The notes under the pieces are model-generated. The model saw only the letters and a program-made list of their open reading frames with translations, was not told the DNA's origin and searched no databases. This document shows positions 62,645-64,000 of a DNA stretch of 64,000 bases, piece by piece. Within the stretch, counting starts at the first letter, position 1, and the number at the start of each line of letters is the position of its first letter. Both the position numbers and the translations under genes were made by a program. The stretch comes from Acidobacteriota bacterium. GTDB lineage: Bacteria > Acidobacteriota > Terriglobia > Acidiferrales > UBA7541. The stretch covers positions 124,001 to 188,000 of the forward strand of contig JABCZK010000002.1 of assembly GCA_013289695.1 (NCBI GenBank), given 5' to 3'.

Positions 62645-64000
62645 ATGCGCTACCTCCCAATGGAACGGGTGTGCCCTCGTTGCAACCGTGTAACGGCCGG
62701 CTCAGCTTCCCAGTGTCCGGCCTGTGGACTCGAATCAACAGGCGATCAATTCTCCTGGAGCACGACAAAGCGACTTTTGATTCTTGCCATGGGCGTATCT
62801 GGGGTCATTCTGGTAGCCGCCGCGGCCATCGTGGCCGGCATCTTCGTTTACCTAAGCGGACGCATAACTGTAACCGGCGCGTACCGGGACTCGCTAGCGA
62901 TAGCCGAGTCTTCGCCCCAAGTGCAGAGCGCTCTCGGAACTGGCATTCAGGCGAAATGGCCGGTCATGGGCACCAGTCTCCGGTCCCAAAACTCCGAATT
63001 CGCGCAATGGTCGGTGAAGCTGCGCGGTTCGCGGGGTGAGGGCCGTCTATATGGGGTTGCAAATGAGATCAACGGAACCTGGGAATTCTCGCGGCTGGCC
63101 GTCGTCGCTGACGCTGGGCAAGAGAAAATTGATCTGAGTCCGAAGCCGCTTCCGTTGCACCTTCATGCCGCAACAGTCCAGCGGGTCTTTCTGATACCGA
63201 TCGGCCTTTCCGAAACTGAGAACCTCGCTTGGGCGCCCGGCTATTACAAAGCTAAACTCGGGATTGACGCCGTGGTGCTTCCCCCAGCCGCATGGGATTC
63301 GAGTCTCGAAGATCCACATCGCCATCAGCTGGATGCCAACAGGTGCGTCGAGTTTCTGCAGCGCTCATATCCGGACCTGGCGCGCGATCCCGCCGCGATC
63401 CTGATCGGCGTCACCTCGCGCGATATGTACATTCCCTATTTCGGCTGGGAGTATGCTGAGAACTTGCGCCTCGAGGACCGGTTCGCGATCGTCTCGTCAG
63501 CAAGGCTGCATCCGCCTTCGCCACTCGACAACTGGAATCCCGAATGGCTGAATTCGCGCTTGCTAAAATTGCTTACAAAAAATATCGCCATGTTGTATTT
63601 CGGGCTGCCGATGAGCAGTGACAGCACAAGCCTGCTGGGCGGTGGAGTCCTCAATGGCTGGCAAATCGATCAGATGGGCGGACAGGTTATTGGAGCGGAT
63701 GGCGCCTGGAACTCATTCATCAACTCAGGCGATCCGGGGTTCACGGTTTACGATGCGCCGGGCAAGCCTGTCCTCTGGAGAACCGAATATGTGAACCAAG
63801 CTGTCCGGGATACTGCCGCGCAACTATTCAGCACCGACCTGAGCCTGGGGCTTTTTGTCCAACGGAAAATGGATTTCATCCTCGACGACGAATATCCTCT
63901 GCGCTTCACACGGGTTTACACCATTGGCGATGACCGCAGCCGCGCGTTCGGGGTCGGTGCTTCGGATTCATTGGACATGTTCTTGGTGGGTCAAATGGGC
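62645..64000 (+). CDS. Zinc-ribbon, Coa1-like, archaemetzincin-like, RHS-type protein, 3'-truncated
   Basis: Open from ATG 62645 to the end of the window (452 codons, no stop). Order: zinc ribbon CPRCNRVTAGSASQCPACG (10-28); one helix (about 44-70, ILAMGVSGVILVAAAAIVAG); a Coa1-like domain (about 73-165; AYRDSLAIAESSPQVQSALG, then WEFSRLAVVAD); about 175-345 a domain like archaemetzincin-type proteins (VFLIPIGLS, ILIGVTSRDMYIPYFGWEYA, FAIVSSARL), but no HExxH. From about 375 (LSLGLFVQRKMDFILDDEYP, LRFTRVYTIGDDRSRAFGVG) it matches the start of the conserved region in front of RHS repeats. The N terminus would be cytoplasmic and the large part outside. ATG 62660 is another start. The rest probably continues as RHS/YD repeats. 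Confidence 0.75.
   Translation, partial: MRYLPMERVCPRCNRVTAGSASQCPACGLESTGDQFSWSTTKRLLILAMGVSGVILVAAAAIVAGIFVYLSGRITVTGAYRDSLAIAESSPQVQSALGTGIQAKWPVMGTSLRSQNSEFAQWSVKLRGSRGEGRLYGVANEINGTWEFSRLAVVADAGQEKIDLSPKPLPLHLHAATVQRVFLIPIGLSETENLAWAPGYYKAKLGIDAVVLPPAAWDSSLEDPHRHQLDANRCVEFLQRSYPDLARDPAAILIGVTSRDMYIPYFGWEYAENLRLEDRFAIVSSARLHPPSPLDNWNPEWLNSRLLKLLTKNIAMLYFGLPMSSDSTSLLGGGVLNGWQIDQMGGQVIGADGAWNSFINSGDPGFTVYDAPGKPVLWRTEYVNQAVRDTAAQLFSTDLSLGLFVQRKMDFILDDEYPLRFTRVYTIGDDRSRAFGVGASDSLDMFLVGQMG

Overview
The window looks like a chromosomal segment of an Acidobacteriota bacterium (class Terriglobia-like), GC-rich by eye. I infer this from the gene content (two nuo operons, F0 ATPase genes split from F1, an archaeal/eukaryote-type prolyl-tRNA synthetase, PBP1B-like enzyme, zinc-ribbon/RHS protein) and from short palindromic repeats in nearly every larger gap. 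No rRNA, tRNA, CRISPR array, prophage or insertion sequence was seen. Genes are tightly packed, mostly housekeeping, in long runs on one strand.

Region 1 (1-22.4 kb) is bioenergetic. A plus-strand complex I operon (end of nuoF, then nuoG-H-J-K-L-M-N) converges on a minus-strand operon, nuoA-C-D-H-J-K-L-M-N followed by atpZ-atpI-atpB-atpE. The visible part of operon 1 lacks nuoI. Operon 2 lacks nuoB, E, F, G and I, so it must borrow subunits or work as a partial complex. A strong terminator lies between the converging operons.

Region 2 (22.5-32 kb) is minus-strand molybdenum cofactor synthesis (moeA, moaC, a response regulator with a DUF4388 domain, mogA), then purA, tag, a CWC cysteine-rich protein, thioredoxin with an unusual WCRPC site, and glgA. 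rsmA (plus strand) and a GDPD-type phosphodiesterase follow.

Region 3 (32.8-43 kb, plus strand) is envelope sensing. It has small membrane proteins, a LiaF-like protein and a LytS/LytTR two-component pair. Next comes a four-gene module: a coiled-coil protein, an OmpA-type membrane protein with a cytoplasmic roadblock-like domain, a Ras-like small GTPase without the catalytic glutamine, and a hybrid histidine kinase. This module is my best candidate for an undescribed system. A secreted protein with an Sm-like and a PsbP-like region follows.

Region 4 (43-62.3 kb, minus strand) holds pmbA/tldD, the S-adenosylmethionine cycle (ahcY, metK), prfB with a programmed frameshift, lnt, a SPOR protein, the slipin/NfeD pair, small proteins, a class A PBP and proS. 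Its gaps are filled with chains of palindromic modules whose stems vary in a compensatory way. The window ends inside a plus-strand gene for a protein with a new-looking order: zinc ribbon, membrane helix, Coa1-like domain, archaemetzincin-like domain without HExxH, and the start of an RHS-type region.
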